From the NCBI RefSeq assembly GCF_019679475.1, contig NZ_JAIEZP010000001.1:2914001-2978000 (forward strand): a stretch of 64,000 nucleotides of DNA. Reading direction: 5' to 3'. The notes under the pieces are model-generated. The model saw nothing but the letters and a program-made list of their open reading frames with translations. It had not been told where the DNA came from and did not search any database. Made by a program: the position numbers and the translations under genes. Below, piece after piece: positions 32,639 through 40,887 of this stretch. How positions within the stretch are numbered: position 1 is the first letter of the stretch; each line of letters starts with the position of its first letter. This DNA comes from Hyphomonas sediminis (GTDB lineage Bacteria; Pseudomonadota; Alphaproteobacteria; Caulobacterales; Hyphomonadaceae).

Positions 32639-32667
32639 CCAAAAACGGGAAGCGCGTTCCCTTTTGG
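32639..32667 (+). terminator. hairpin with T-rich tail after quinone reductase
   Basis: CCAAAA-AC-GGGAA-GCGCG-TTCCC-TTTTGG: an inner 5-bp stem followed by four T, with an outer CCAAAA/TTTTGG pairing. A weak to moderate intrinsic terminator 38 bases after the stop. Confidence 0.6.
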
Positions 32668-32821
32668 GTAGTTGCCGAACGCCAATCCTGTAACTGCCGC
32701 GTCGGACCAGTATAAACGAAGTTAATTCCGGGCCGCGAAATTAACGCGCCATCGGAAGCCGCCATTTGCCTTTCTCGTATATCGTGTCCCTTCAGGTGGA
32801 AAACGGCCGGGGCTTACGCGA

Positions 32822-33385
32822 ATGTACGGAATGGTTCACACAGCTGCGCGCAGCATGGTGGTCGAAACCCTCGGCGACGACGCCTGGCAATCCATTCTCG
32901 CCGAAGCCCAGCTCAATGGCGAGCTGTTCATCAGTGGCCAGAACTACTCCGATGAAGTCACTTTCGCCCTGATCGGCGCCATCGCAAAAGTGTCCGGCAT
33001 CGAACCAGAAAACCTGCTGCGCCTCTTCGGCGAATACTGGATCCGCTATGCCGCCCAATCTCCCTATGGAACGATGTTCCGCATCGGCGGCAACCGTCTG
33101 GACACCTTCCTGTCCAACCTGAACCGCATGCACGCCAGCATCCACTCCACCATGCCGGCCTCCCGCATGCCCTCTTTCGAGATGCTGCGGCAGGAAGGCA
33201 ACCGGATCGACATGCTTTATACCTCAGACCGCGAAGGCCTTACACCTTTCGTCGAAGGGCTGCTCAAGGGCCTGATGACGCATTTCGGTGAAACCGGCCA
33301 TGTCAGCCATTCGCTGACCCACGAGGGCGATGTGTTTTCGCTGAACTGCGAGACCGCAAGCTCCGCCCTGCCAGGAGCCGCATAG
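32822..33385 (+). CDS. H-NOX (heme nitric oxide/oxygen-binding) sensor protein
   Basis: A 187-residue heme protein that senses NO. It starts MYGMVHTA, as H-NOX proteins do. The proximal heme ligand is His104 (LNRMHASI), the structural proline is Pro117, and the heme-propionate motif YxSxR is present as Tyr133-Thr-Ser135-Asp-Arg137. The distal tyrosine that gives O2 binding in clostridial-type H-NOX is not at the equivalent place, so NO-selective binding is predicted. The stop codon overlaps the start of the next gene by 1 base (TAGTG), so the sensor and the cyclic-di-GMP enzyme are made together. The ribosome-binding site is poor. Confidence 0.95.
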   Translation: MYGMVHTAARSMVVETLGDDAWQSILAEAQLNGELFISGQNYSDEVTFALIGAIAKVSGIEPENLLRLFGEYWIRYAAQSPYGTMFRIGGNRLDTFLSNLNRMHASIHSTMPASRMPSFEMLRQEGNRIDMLYTSDREGLTPFVEGLLKGLMTHFGETGHVSHSLTHEGDVFSLNCETASSALPGAA

Positions 33386-35178
33386 TGAGTATTCTAATCA
33401 GCGACGCACATCTGGAGCGTCTGTTCCCTGCTTTTGTGCGTCTGTCTGCCAGCGGCATGATTACCAGCCTCGGCCCCTCACTGACGCAGCATCTGGATCA
33501 AAACCTTGTCGGCAGCGATTTCTTTCAGACGTTCAGCGTCGAAACACCCCGCAAAATTCAATCCGCAGACGGCCTGACAGACCAGCGCGAAGTCACGCTA
33601 CTTGCCCGCGTTGGCACAACAGAATTCCGCCTGCGCGGCATCGTACTTCGCGACGCAAGCGGCATCTGGCTGCTGGTCGGCCATGTTCCCGATGTCAACG
33701 GACAGGAAGACTCCTTCCTCCTGCATATGTCGGACTTCTCCCCGGCTGACAGCTCGCTCGACTTCCTGGTCGCCGCCCACCTGCGCCAGGGCCTGCTCCA
33801 GGATGCCAAGGCACTCGTTGAAGAACTCCGCGAGAAGTCCGAAGAAGCCGAAGAACTCGCGCACCGCGACCAGCTCACCGGCCTGAAAAACCGTCGCGGC
33901 TTCTTCCGCAGGCTGGATCAGTTCGTGGCCGCATCGCGCGCTCAATCCACACCTTTCGTCGTCGCCGTCATAGACCTGGACGGCTTCAAGCCTGTGAACG
34001 ACATTTTCGGACACGCTGCCGGCGACCAGCTGCTCCTTCAGAGCGGCATCCGAATCTCCAGGATTTCCGGAGACGACGCCCTTGTCGGCCGCCTCGGCGG
34101 TGACGAGTTTGGCATTATCATTCCAAACCTGCAGCATGAGGACGATATCCTCAAACTCGGTGAAGAAATCTGCAAAGCCCTTGCAGAGCCGTTCGAGGTA
34201 AAGGAGGGCATCGCGCGCATTGGCGCCTCCATCGGTTTTGCCGCATACCCGCAGGCCGGCGACACGCCCGAAATCCTGTTCGAGCGCGCCGACTACGCCC
34301 TCTACCACTCCAAACAGAACAATCGCGGCCGCCCCATTCTGTTCACGGACTGCCACGAACGGGAAATCCGCTACCAGTCCTCCATCGAGCATGGGTTGCT
34401 GGAAGCGCGCGACGAGGAGTTCCACCTCGTCTACCAGCCGATCATCCGCTCCGAAGATGGCATGACGGTTGGCGTCGAAGCCCTCGCCCGCTGGACCTCA
34501 CCATCCCTCGGCATCATCCCTCCGGATACGTTCATTCGCATTGCGGAGCAGACAGGCTCGGTCTGCCGCCTGACGCGCATCCTGCTGAAGAAAGCGCTGA
34601 AAGATGCGCACGCCTGGAAACAGCCGTTCGACCTGTCGTTCAATCTCTCCGCCGTCGATATCTCCTCTCCGGAAGCGGCAGAACAGCTCAAGCAGATCGT
34701 CATTGCCTCCGGCTTCCCGCCTGCGCGCCTCGTCTTCGAGATCACCGAAACCGCCGTGATGCAGGATTTCGAGCGCGCGATGAGCTGCCTCTGCCTGTTC
34801 ACTGAGATGGGAATCCGTATTGCGCTCGACGACTTCGGAACCGGCTATTCATCCCTCGGCTATCTCCAGAAGATGCCGATCAACCGCCTCAAGATCGACC
34901 GCGCCTTCACGCGCGGCCTCACGACACGCCACGGCACGCGCAGCATCATGCAGTCAATCGTTGCCCTGTGCAGCAACCTGAACATCGACTGCGTGGTCGA
35001 AGGCGTGTCCAATGCGGCGCAGGCGCGGGTGCTCACTGAAATGGGCGCGCCTTATCAGCAGGGCTTCTTCCATTCCCGCGCGATGACTCACGCCCAGCTC
35101 CTCGCTTTCCTCAGCAGCGCCGGCGAACAAACCGCCCTGCTCGCGACCGATTGTGAAGCCGAGCGCAAATCCGCCTGA
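33385..35178 (+). CDS. HNOBA-GGDEF-EAL cyclic-di-GMP enzyme, H-NOX partner
   Basis: A 597-residue bifunctional cyclic-di-GMP protein starting at GTG 33385. Residues 1-135 (FVRLSASGMITSLGPSL, RLRGIVLRDASGIWLLVGH, LLHMSDFSPADSSLDFL) match the HNOBA domain, which in animal soluble guanylate cyclase sits between H-NOX and catalytic parts. A short coiled coil (residues 135-160) leads to a GGDEF domain with intact GGDEF at 238-242; the RxxD inhibitory site is absent. The EAL domain has E365-A-L, FNLSA, EITE and DDFGTGYSS, so phosphodiesterase residues are present. NO bound to the H-NOX protein probably shifts the balance of synthesis and breakdown, as known for H-NOX-associated enzymes. Confidence 0.93.
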   Translation: MSILISDAHLERLFPAFVRLSASGMITSLGPSLTQHLDQNLVGSDFFQTFSVETPRKIQSADGLTDQREVTLLARVGTTEFRLRGIVLRDASGIWLLVGHVPDVNGQEDSFLLHMSDFSPADSSLDFLVAAHLRQGLLQDAKALVEELREKSEEAEELAHRDQLTGLKNRRGFFRRLDQFVAASRAQSTPFVVAVIDLDGFKPVNDIFGHAAGDQLLLQSGIRISRISGDDALVGRLGGDEFGIIIPNLQHEDDILKLGEEICKALAEPFEVKEGIARIGASIGFAAYPQAGDTPEILFERADYALYHSKQNNRGRPILFTDCHEREIRYQSSIEHGLLEARDEEFHLVYQPIIRSEDGMTVGVEALARWTSPSLGIIPPDTFIRIAEQTGSVCRLTRILLKKALKDAHAWKQPFDLSFNLSAVDISSPEAAEQLKQIVIASGFPPARLVFEITETAVMQDFERAMSCLCLFTEMGIRIALDDFGTGYSSLGYLQKMPINRLKIDRAFTRGLTTRHGTRSIMQSIVALCSNLNIDCVVEGVSNAAQARVLTEMGAPYQQGFFHSRAMTHAQLLAFLSSAGEQTALLATDCEAERKSA

Positions 35179-35196
35179 CCGCAGCGCCAACGCGCC

Positions 35197-35745
35197 CTAT
35201 CCCCGCGCGAACGCCACAAAGCCCGCCAGGAACTCGCTCAGCCGTTTGCGGGTCTCTTCATCTGTCAGGTTGCCCTGCGCGTCGAACATATTCCCCGCGC
35301 GCGAGACCATGAGCCGCCCTTCGGCCCATTGCCGCGTGCCCAGCGTGCGCAGCACCGGCAGCCAGTGCGCCTGCGACAGGATCGTGCCAAAGCCGCCCGG
35401 CGACGCGCCGATCACCGCCACAGGCTTGCCCTTGAACAGGCCTGTGCCGCCCGGCGGCCGGCTCATCCAGTCGATCGCATTCTTGAAAACGCCGGGAATG
35501 CCATTGTTGTATTCCGGGCTCACCAGCAGCAGGCCGTCGCAGGCAGCCAATGCGTCCTTCAGGGCAGCAACGGCAGGCGGCACGCCCTCGTCGGCTTCCA
35601 CGTCGGCATCAAACAGCGGCACGCCCTCAATGCCGCGCGCGTCCAGCTCCGCGCCCTCTGGCATCACGCCTGCTGCCGCGCGCAAAAGGCCGGAGTTGAA
35701 CGACGCCTTGCGCAGGCTACCGGAGATGCCGAGAATGCGGGTCAT
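35197..35745 (-). CDS. NADPH-dependent FMN reductase
   Basis: A 182-residue flavodoxin-fold reductase. ILGISGSLRKASFNSGLLRA binds the FMN phosphate, and LLVSPEYNNGIPGVFKNAIDW is the second FMN loop typical of the azoreductase/chromate reductase family. It would reduce FMN, quinones or azo compounds using NADPH. It converges on the GGDEF-EAL gene with 18 bases between stops, and the next gene upstream (35820) is 74 bases away in the same direction. No clear operon partner. Confidence 0.92.
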   Translation of the reverse strand: MTRILGISGSLRKASFNSGLLRAAAGVMPEGAELDARGIEGVPLFDADVEADEGVPPAVAALKDALAACDGLLLVSPEYNNGIPGVFKNAIDWMSRPPGGTGLFKGKPVAVIGASPGGFGTILSQAHWLPVLRTLGTRQWAEGRLMVSRAGNMFDAQGNLTDEETRKRLSEFLAGFVAFARG

Positions 35746-35819
35746 ACGGGTTCGCTCCTGAAACTTGCGCTTCAGCCTATACCCGAATTCGCCCTTGCGT
35801 CACCCGCGCAGCCTGCAGG

Positions 35820-36656
35820 TTACTCTGCCGCCACCAGGTCAAACTCCGCGCGCCATTCATCCATCAGCGCCCGGTTGTCATGGTCCCAGGGATGGAAGCC
35901 CGGCTTGAACCAGGTCACCCAGATCTTCCAGCCACGCGCGAAAAAGCCCGGCTTCTTCCAGAGGAACCCCTTCACGGCCTTCTTTGCGTCTTCGGGCGTA
36001 TAGCCGTCCGCTTCCAGCATCCGCGCAGCATAACCGGCGATATTCTTGGTGAAGTTATAGCTGATGATCGCCATCGCCAGCGAGCGGCGCCAATAGCGCT
36101 TCCAGCCGGACCAGCCCTTGGTCACTTCGAGGTATACATCATAGGTGACCGCCTTGTGCTCGGTCTCTTCCATCGCATGCCAGCGCCACATCCGCTCGAT
36201 TTCCGGATCGGTCTTGCTGAACATGTCGGCATGGATCGCGCGCATATCCGCCAGCATGGCCGTAAAATGCTCCAGGCAGATCGTCGCCATCAGCATCCGC
36301 ATCGGACCGCCGGATCGAGAGAAAGCAATCCGGTCACGGATTTCTGCTTCAATCGCCTCCACGGGGTATTTCTCGCGGTCGATCACCTTGTTGAGCAGAT
36401 GGTGTTCGCGCGAATGGATTGCCTCCTGCGCGATGAAGTCCTTCACGTCCTGCGCCAGCTTGCCGTCCAGCTTGTCCTTGTAGGCCCGCACGGCATCAAT
36501 GAAGAGGCGCTCTCCATCAGGAAAGGTCAGCGACAGCGTGTTCATGACGGCGGTCGCCACCGGGTCGCCATCCATCCAGTAGCCGGTCTTGGCCGAAGCC
36601 ATATTGAACCGGATATCGCGGGGATTGATCGTCACTTCGTCAGGGGTGCGTTTCAT
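35820..36656 (-). CDS. predicted metal-dependent hydrolase (PF10118-like, ferritin-type helices)
   Basis: A 278-residue protein starting at the ATG at 36656; upstream in-frame codons have no coding look. It matches the predicted metal-dependent hydrolase family by the motifs FIAQEAIHSREHHLLN and MEETEHKAVTYDVY. Together these give the ExxH...ExxEH set of a di-iron four-helix bundle. The N-terminal RDIRFNMA is also typical. The biochemical role of the family is not established. It is divergent from a TetR gene that probably regulates it. Confidence 0.85.
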   Translation of the reverse strand: MKRTPDEVTINPRDIRFNMASAKTGYWMDGDPVATAVMNTLSLTFPDGERLFIDAVRAYKDKLDGKLAQDVKDFIAQEAIHSREHHLLNKVIDREKYPVEAIEAEIRDRIAFSRSGGPMRMLMATICLEHFTAMLADMRAIHADMFSKTDPEIERMWRWHAMEETEHKAVTYDVYLEVTKGWSGWKRYWRRSLAMAIISYNFTKNIAGYAARMLEADGYTPEDAKKAVKGFLWKKPGFFARGWKIWVTWFKPGFHPWDHDNRALMDEWRAEFDLVAAE

Positions 36657-36742
36657 GGCCAACTCGCAAAAAATGCTGACAGGAGCGGCAGTTAGCTCGT
36701 AAGCTCTTGCCTGATGACCATGTATAGCAATTACTGACAAAA

Positions 36743-37336
36743 ATGTCGATAGAGAAATCCAAGACGCCCCGGATCCGCCGTTCGCCCGAAGCCTCGCGCG
36801 AAAATATCCTGATTGCGGCAGAGACCCTGCTGGTGCAGCAGGGCCCGCAATCCCTGCGTCTGGTCGATGTGGCCAAGGCCGCTGGCGTCGCCAACGCGAC
36901 CGTGCTCCACCATTTCGGCACCATCGACGGCGTGCAGAGCGCGCTGATGGAAAAGATGATCGCCGAGCTGGTCACTGGCATCCTGGAAATGGATGTGCCG
37001 CAAAACCCGCGCGAGGCGCGCGGCATTGCCCTGAAAAATCTGTTTGATGCGTTCGAGAACAAAGGCGCCGCCCGCCTTGCCGCCTGGCTGGAGCTGACAG
37101 ACGAGTCCCGCCGCCTGCGCAGCGTCAAAGAAGCGGTGCAGACGATCATCCGCCAGAAAATCAACCAGCCGGAAATCCCGGAAGACTATCTGGAAGATAC
37201 GATCCTGATCAGCGTTATCCTTGCTGTCGGCGTCGGCCTCTTCGGGCCGACCATGGCTGCCCTGCTGGACAAGCCGTCAGACCGCGCACGCAAGCTGGCG
37301 ATCAGCCTGCTCGAATCTGGTTTCGAGCCGCGCTGA
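36743..37336 (+). CDS. TetR-family transcriptional regulator
   Basis: A 197-residue regulator. The helix-turn-helix is LRLVDVAKAAGVANATVLHHF, followed by GTIDGVQSALM. The C-terminal half is helical, with a stretch typical of ligand-binding TetR domains. It is divergent from the predicted hydrolase (86 bases) and convergent with an acyl-CoA dehydrogenase gene. In view of the neighbours it may respond to an acyl-CoA (inference). Confidence 0.87.
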   Translation: MSIEKSKTPRIRRSPEASRENILIAAETLLVQQGPQSLRLVDVAKAAGVANATVLHHFGTIDGVQSALMEKMIAELVTGILEMDVPQNPREARGIALKNLFDAFENKGAARLAAWLELTDESRRLRSVKEAVQTIIRQKINQPEIPEDYLEDTILISVILAVGVGLFGPTMAALLDKPSDRARKLAISLLESGFEPR

Positions 37337-37360
37337 CGCCCGCCTGCGGCGGCAGTCTGG

Positions 37361-38620
37361 TTACTTCTTCTTGCGGCCGCTGGTCGGGATGTCCTTGAAC
37401 GGAACATCCTTGTCGATGCGAATGTCGCCGGGCAGGCCCAGCACGCGCTCGCCGATGATATTCCGCAGGATTTCGTCCGATCCGCCCTCGATCCGGGTCG
37501 CAGGCGAGCGCATCAGCATGCCCTGGAAGCGGCCCTTCTGCGGGCTGTCATCATTCCAGATCACGCCGGCCTGGCCCTGGATATCCAGCGCGAACATGGA
37601 AAGCTCCTGCATCGCGGAGCCTGCCACCAGCTTGCCGATGGAGTTTTCCGGCCCCGGCGTTTCGCCCTTGGAGAGGGCAGAGATTGCCCGCATGCCGGTA
37701 TATTTCAGGCCGCTTTGCTTGACAGCAAACTGCGCCAGCTTGGAGCGGACACCAGCATCTTCAACAGCTGGCGCGCCGTCTATCTCCATTTCCATGCAGA
37801 AGCGGAAAAGTTCCGGAAAGCCGGTGGACATGCCCGAGCCGATGGACAGGCGCTCGTTCATCAGTGTGGTGAGCGAGACTTCCCAGCCCTGCCCCACTTC
37901 GCCCAGCCGCTGCGCGTCCGGAATGCGAACGTCGGTGAAGTAAACTTCGTTGAAGCTCGATTGGCCGTTCGCCTGCTTGATCGGGCGCACTTCCACGCCG
38001 GGGCTTCTCATGTCCAGGAAGAACATGGTCAGGCCCTTATGCTTGGGCACATCCGGGTCGGTGCGGGTGATGAGCAGGCCCCAATCGGAAACCTGTGCGC
38101 CGCTGGTCCAGATCTTCTGGCCATTGATGATCCAGTCGCCGGAGCCGTCATCCGCCTTCACGGCGCGCGTACGCAGGCCGGCAAGGTCAGACCCGCTGGC
38201 CGGTTCGGAGAACAGCTGGCACCAGATCGTCTCACCGCTCGCAAGCGGCGGCAACAGTTCGCGCTTCTGTTCTTCCTTCGCCCAGGTCATCACGGTCGGG
38301 CCGCACATGCCATGGCCAATCGTGAAGGCGCCGGTAAGGGCCGCATACAGACCTTCCTCCTGGCCCCAGATCACGCGTTCGATCGGTGTGCGGGCGCCGC
38401 CGCCATATTCCTTCGGCCAGTGAAGGCAGGCCCAGCCGGCCTCGGCCTTTTTCTTCTGCCACGCCTTGCCGGCAGAAACCGGGTCTTCGCTGACAACGCC
38501 GTTGGATGCGAAGCTCGCATTCTTCAGCTCGGCCAGCAGGTGCTTGGGCGCGTTCGCATCGATCCAGGCGCGGACTTCAGCGCGGAAAGCGGCTTCCTGG
38601 GGTGTATCTTCAAAATCCAT
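37361..38620 (-). CDS. acyl-CoA dehydrogenase, likely catalytic subunit
   Basis: A 419-residue acyl-CoA dehydrogenase. W-C-QLFSEPASGSDLAGL and WIINGQKIWTSGAQVSDW are the FAD/substrate-binding signatures. RIEGGSDEILRNIIGERVLG near the C-terminus holds the glutamate at the position of the usual catalytic base. GGGAGGAATG precedes the ATG. The neighbouring gene 14 bases upstream encodes a second, shorter dehydrogenase lacking that glutamate, so the two probably form a heteromer like those used for steroid or branched acyl-CoAs (inference). Confidence 0.92.
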   Translation of the reverse strand: MDFEDTPQEAAFRAEVRAWIDANAPKHLLAELKNASFASNGVVSEDPVSAGKAWQKKKAEAGWACLHWPKEYGGGARTPIERVIWGQEEGLYAALTGAFTIGHGMCGPTVMTWAKEEQKRELLPPLASGETIWCQLFSEPASGSDLAGLRTRAVKADDGSGDWIINGQKIWTSGAQVSDWGLLITRTDPDVPKHKGLTMFFLDMRSPGVEVRPIKQANGQSSFNEVYFTDVRIPDAQRLGEVGQGWEVSLTTLMNERLSIGSGMSTGFPELFRFCMEMEIDGAPAVEDAGVRSKLAQFAVKQSGLKYTGMRAISALSKGETPGPENSIGKLVAGSAMQELSMFALDIQGQAGVIWNDDSPQKGRFQGMLMRSPATRIEGGSDEILRNIIGERVLGLPGDIRIDKDVPFKDIPTSGRKKK

Positions 38621-38634
38621 CTTTCATTCCTCCC

Positions 38635-39759
38635 TTACGCGGCCGTCTCTGCGTTGCCTGCGCTCATCCGTTCGATCAGCAGGCTCTCCCAGGTCGACAG
38701 TGACCCCAGGGCGAGCGCCAGCGCGTTCGACCGGCGGTAATAAAGGTGACAGTCAAAGGCCCAGGTGAAGCCCATGCCGCCATGCACCTGAATGTTGTTC
38801 TTGGCGCAGTGCTGGAACGCCGTCGTCGCCGACACGCGCGCCGTTGCAGCCGCCACCGGGAATTCAGCCGCGCCGGAATTCAGCGCCCAGGCGCCGTAAT
38901 AGCAGTTCGACCGCGCCAGCGTGGCGGAGACATACATATCCGCCAGCATGTGCTTGATCCCCTGGAACGAGCCGATCGGGCGCCCGAAGGCCATCCGCTC
39001 CAGCGCGTAGTCGCGGGCGATTTCCAGCGCGCGGTCAGCCCCGCCCACCTGCTCGAACGCCATCAGCACGGCCGCCCGGTCCATCACCTGGCTGGCAATG
39101 TTCCAGCCATCGCCTTCCCCGCCCAGCAGTTCGGCCGCCGCGCCATCGAAGGTCAGCGCCGCCTGTCCGCGCGTCGGGTCCAGAGTGTCCAGCGTGGTGC
39201 GTGAAACGCCCTTGCCGCTCAGGTCCACGAGATAGAGCGACACCTGCCCCTTCTCGTTCTTCGCGGCAACAACCGCCACATCAGCCACATCGCCATCGGC
39301 CACCGGAGACTTCACACCGCTCAGCTTGCCGCCGCTCACGCTTGCCTTGATCTTTGCCGGCGTTACGCGGCCCTGCCCTTCGGCGAAGGCGAACGCGCCG
39401 ACAGCTTCAGCCGCTGCCAGCTTGGGCAGCCAGGCCTGCTTCTGCGCCTCGCTGCCCGCCAGCAGCAGGAACTCCGCCACCAGATAGATCGAGGAAGACA
39501 CCGGCACAGGCGCCAGCACGCGGCCCAGCTCTTCAGCCACCACGCACAGCTCCAGATGGCCAAGGCCAACCCCGCCATATTCTTCCGGGATCGCCGCGCC
39601 CAGAACGCCCAGCTCCGCCAGGCCCTGATAGAGCTTGCGGTCATAGCTTTCCGGCCCCTCAAGGATGGTGCGGACAGTTTCCGATGTGCAGTTCTCGCTC
39701 AGGAAGCGGCGCACCTGCTCGCGCAATTGCTTCTGCTCGTCCGAGAAATCCAGGTTCAC
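38635..39759 (-). CDS. acyl-CoA dehydrogenase-like partner subunit
   Basis: A 374-residue protein starting at GTG 39759 behind GGAGG; the first coding residues are NLDFSDEQKQLREQVRRFL. It keeps the family fold (IPEEYGGVGLGHLELCVVAEELG, NNIQVHGGMGFTWAFDCHLYYRR) but has neither the EGT/EGG glutamate nor the standard substrate motif, and the central region is divergent. Such reduced subunits pair with catalytic ones in alpha2-beta2 dehydrogenases. It is first in a two-gene unit with the 37361 gene. Confidence 0.9.
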   Translation of the reverse strand: MNLDFSDEQKQLREQVRRFLSENCTSETVRTILEGPESYDRKLYQGLAELGVLGAAIPEEYGGVGLGHLELCVVAEELGRVLAPVPVSSSIYLVAEFLLLAGSEAQKQAWLPKLAAAEAVGAFAFAEGQGRVTPAKIKASVSGGKLSGVKSPVADGDVADVAVVAAKNEKGQVSLYLVDLSGKGVSRTTLDTLDPTRGQAALTFDGAAAELLGGEGDGWNIASQVMDRAAVLMAFEQVGGADRALEIARDYALERMAFGRPIGSFQGIKHMLADMYVSATLARSNCYYGAWALNSGAAEFPVAAATARVSATTAFQHCAKNNIQVHGGMGFTWAFDCHLYYRRSNALALALGSLSTWESLLIERMSAGNAETAA

Positions 39760-39886
39760 GAAGGGCCTCCAGTTTCTGACAGGTGGCGGCAATCGATCTG
39801 CCCACACCTTCTCCCGTTTTTATGATTTGCGCGACAATCAGGGCGGCCCCCGCGGCAGGTCAACCCATGCCGCAGAGACAGGCGCC

Positions 39887-40693
39887 CTAGGAATAATTGG
39901 GCTTCCGCTTCTCGAAGAACGCAGCGATCCCTTCGGCGAAATTCGGATCGGTCGAGGTGAGGATCTGGTTGCGATCCTCAATCGCCATCGCCGCCTCCAG
40001 CCCGCCAGCGTCCACCGCCTGGTTCAGCCCGTCTTTCGTCAGGCGCAGGCCCAGCGGCGTGGCGTGCAGCATGTCCTCGGCGAAATCGTCTGCCTCCTTG
40101 CGCAGCTCCGTATGCGGCACGACGCGATTGGCCAGCCCGATCTGCATCGCCCGTTCCGCGCTGATAAACCGCCCGGTCAGCATGTATTCGCTCGCCAGCG
40201 ACATGCCGATCATGCGTGGCAGAAAATACGACACACCCATGTCGCAGGCCGACAGGCCGATGCGGATGAAGGCGGCATTCATCCGCGCGTCTTCACTCAG
40301 TATCCGGATGTCGGAGGCCAGCGCCAGCGCAAACCCGCCGCCAGCCGCAGAGCCCTGCACAACCGATATGATCGGCTGCGGGCAACGCCGCATGGCCACA
40401 TAGATCTCCGCAATCGCCCGTTGCCCGTCCAGGCCCTGCTCCGGCGTGCGGCGCTTGCCACCCTCCTGCCGCCCGGCCGACTCCTTGAGGTCCAGCCCCG
40501 CGCAGAACGCCCGCCCCGCGCCTTGCAGGATCACCACCCGCACAGACCGGTCGTAATAGAGATCCTGGAACACTTCGCGCAGCTCGCGCACCATCTGCGT
40601 GTTCAGCGCGTTGAGCGCGTCCGGTCGGTTCATGGTGATGCGCAGCACGGCCCCGTCCTGCTCCAGCACCAAATTCTGGTAGTCCTTCGCCAT
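39887..40693 (-). CDS. enoyl-CoA hydratase/isomerase (crotonase family)
   Basis: A 268-residue crotonase starting at the ATG at 40693 behind GCAGGAGG. The oxyanion-hole motifs are GRAFCAGLDLKE and IISVVQGSAAGGGFALALASD. The two catalytic glutamates of true hydratases are not both clear in the second region (MNAAFIRIGLSACDMGVSYF), so isomerase or another crotonase activity is possible. It is co-directional with the acyl-CoA dehydrogenases 127 bases downstream and divergent from the acyl-CoA ligase, forming a fatty-acid or side-chain degradation block. Confidence 0.9.
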   Translation of the reverse strand: MAKDYQNLVLEQDGAVLRITMNRPDALNALNTQMVRELREVFQDLYYDRSVRVVILQGAGRAFCAGLDLKESAGRQEGGKRRTPEQGLDGQRAIAEIYVAMRRCPQPIISVVQGSAAGGGFALALASDIRILSEDARMNAAFIRIGLSACDMGVSYFLPRMIGMSLASEYMLTGRFISAERAMQIGLANRVVPHTELRKEADDFAEDMLHATPLGLRLTKDGLNQAVDAGGLEAAMAIEDRNQILTSTDPNFAEGIAAFFEKRKPNYS

Positions 40694-40887
40694 TGTCCGT
40701 TTCCTCCTGCTGCGCGGTTCATCTGTGCGGTGATCCAATCGCCCGCCCCGCCCGCCGTCCAGCCCGCACGCCGGGGAAGCCCCGTCGTTACAGGGGCTCC
40801 CGTCGCGTCAATATTCCTTCCAGGGCGGGAGTGTGTATGATCGAGTTGCACAACCAAAAAATGTCAGAAAAGGGATTGGGAGACGCC

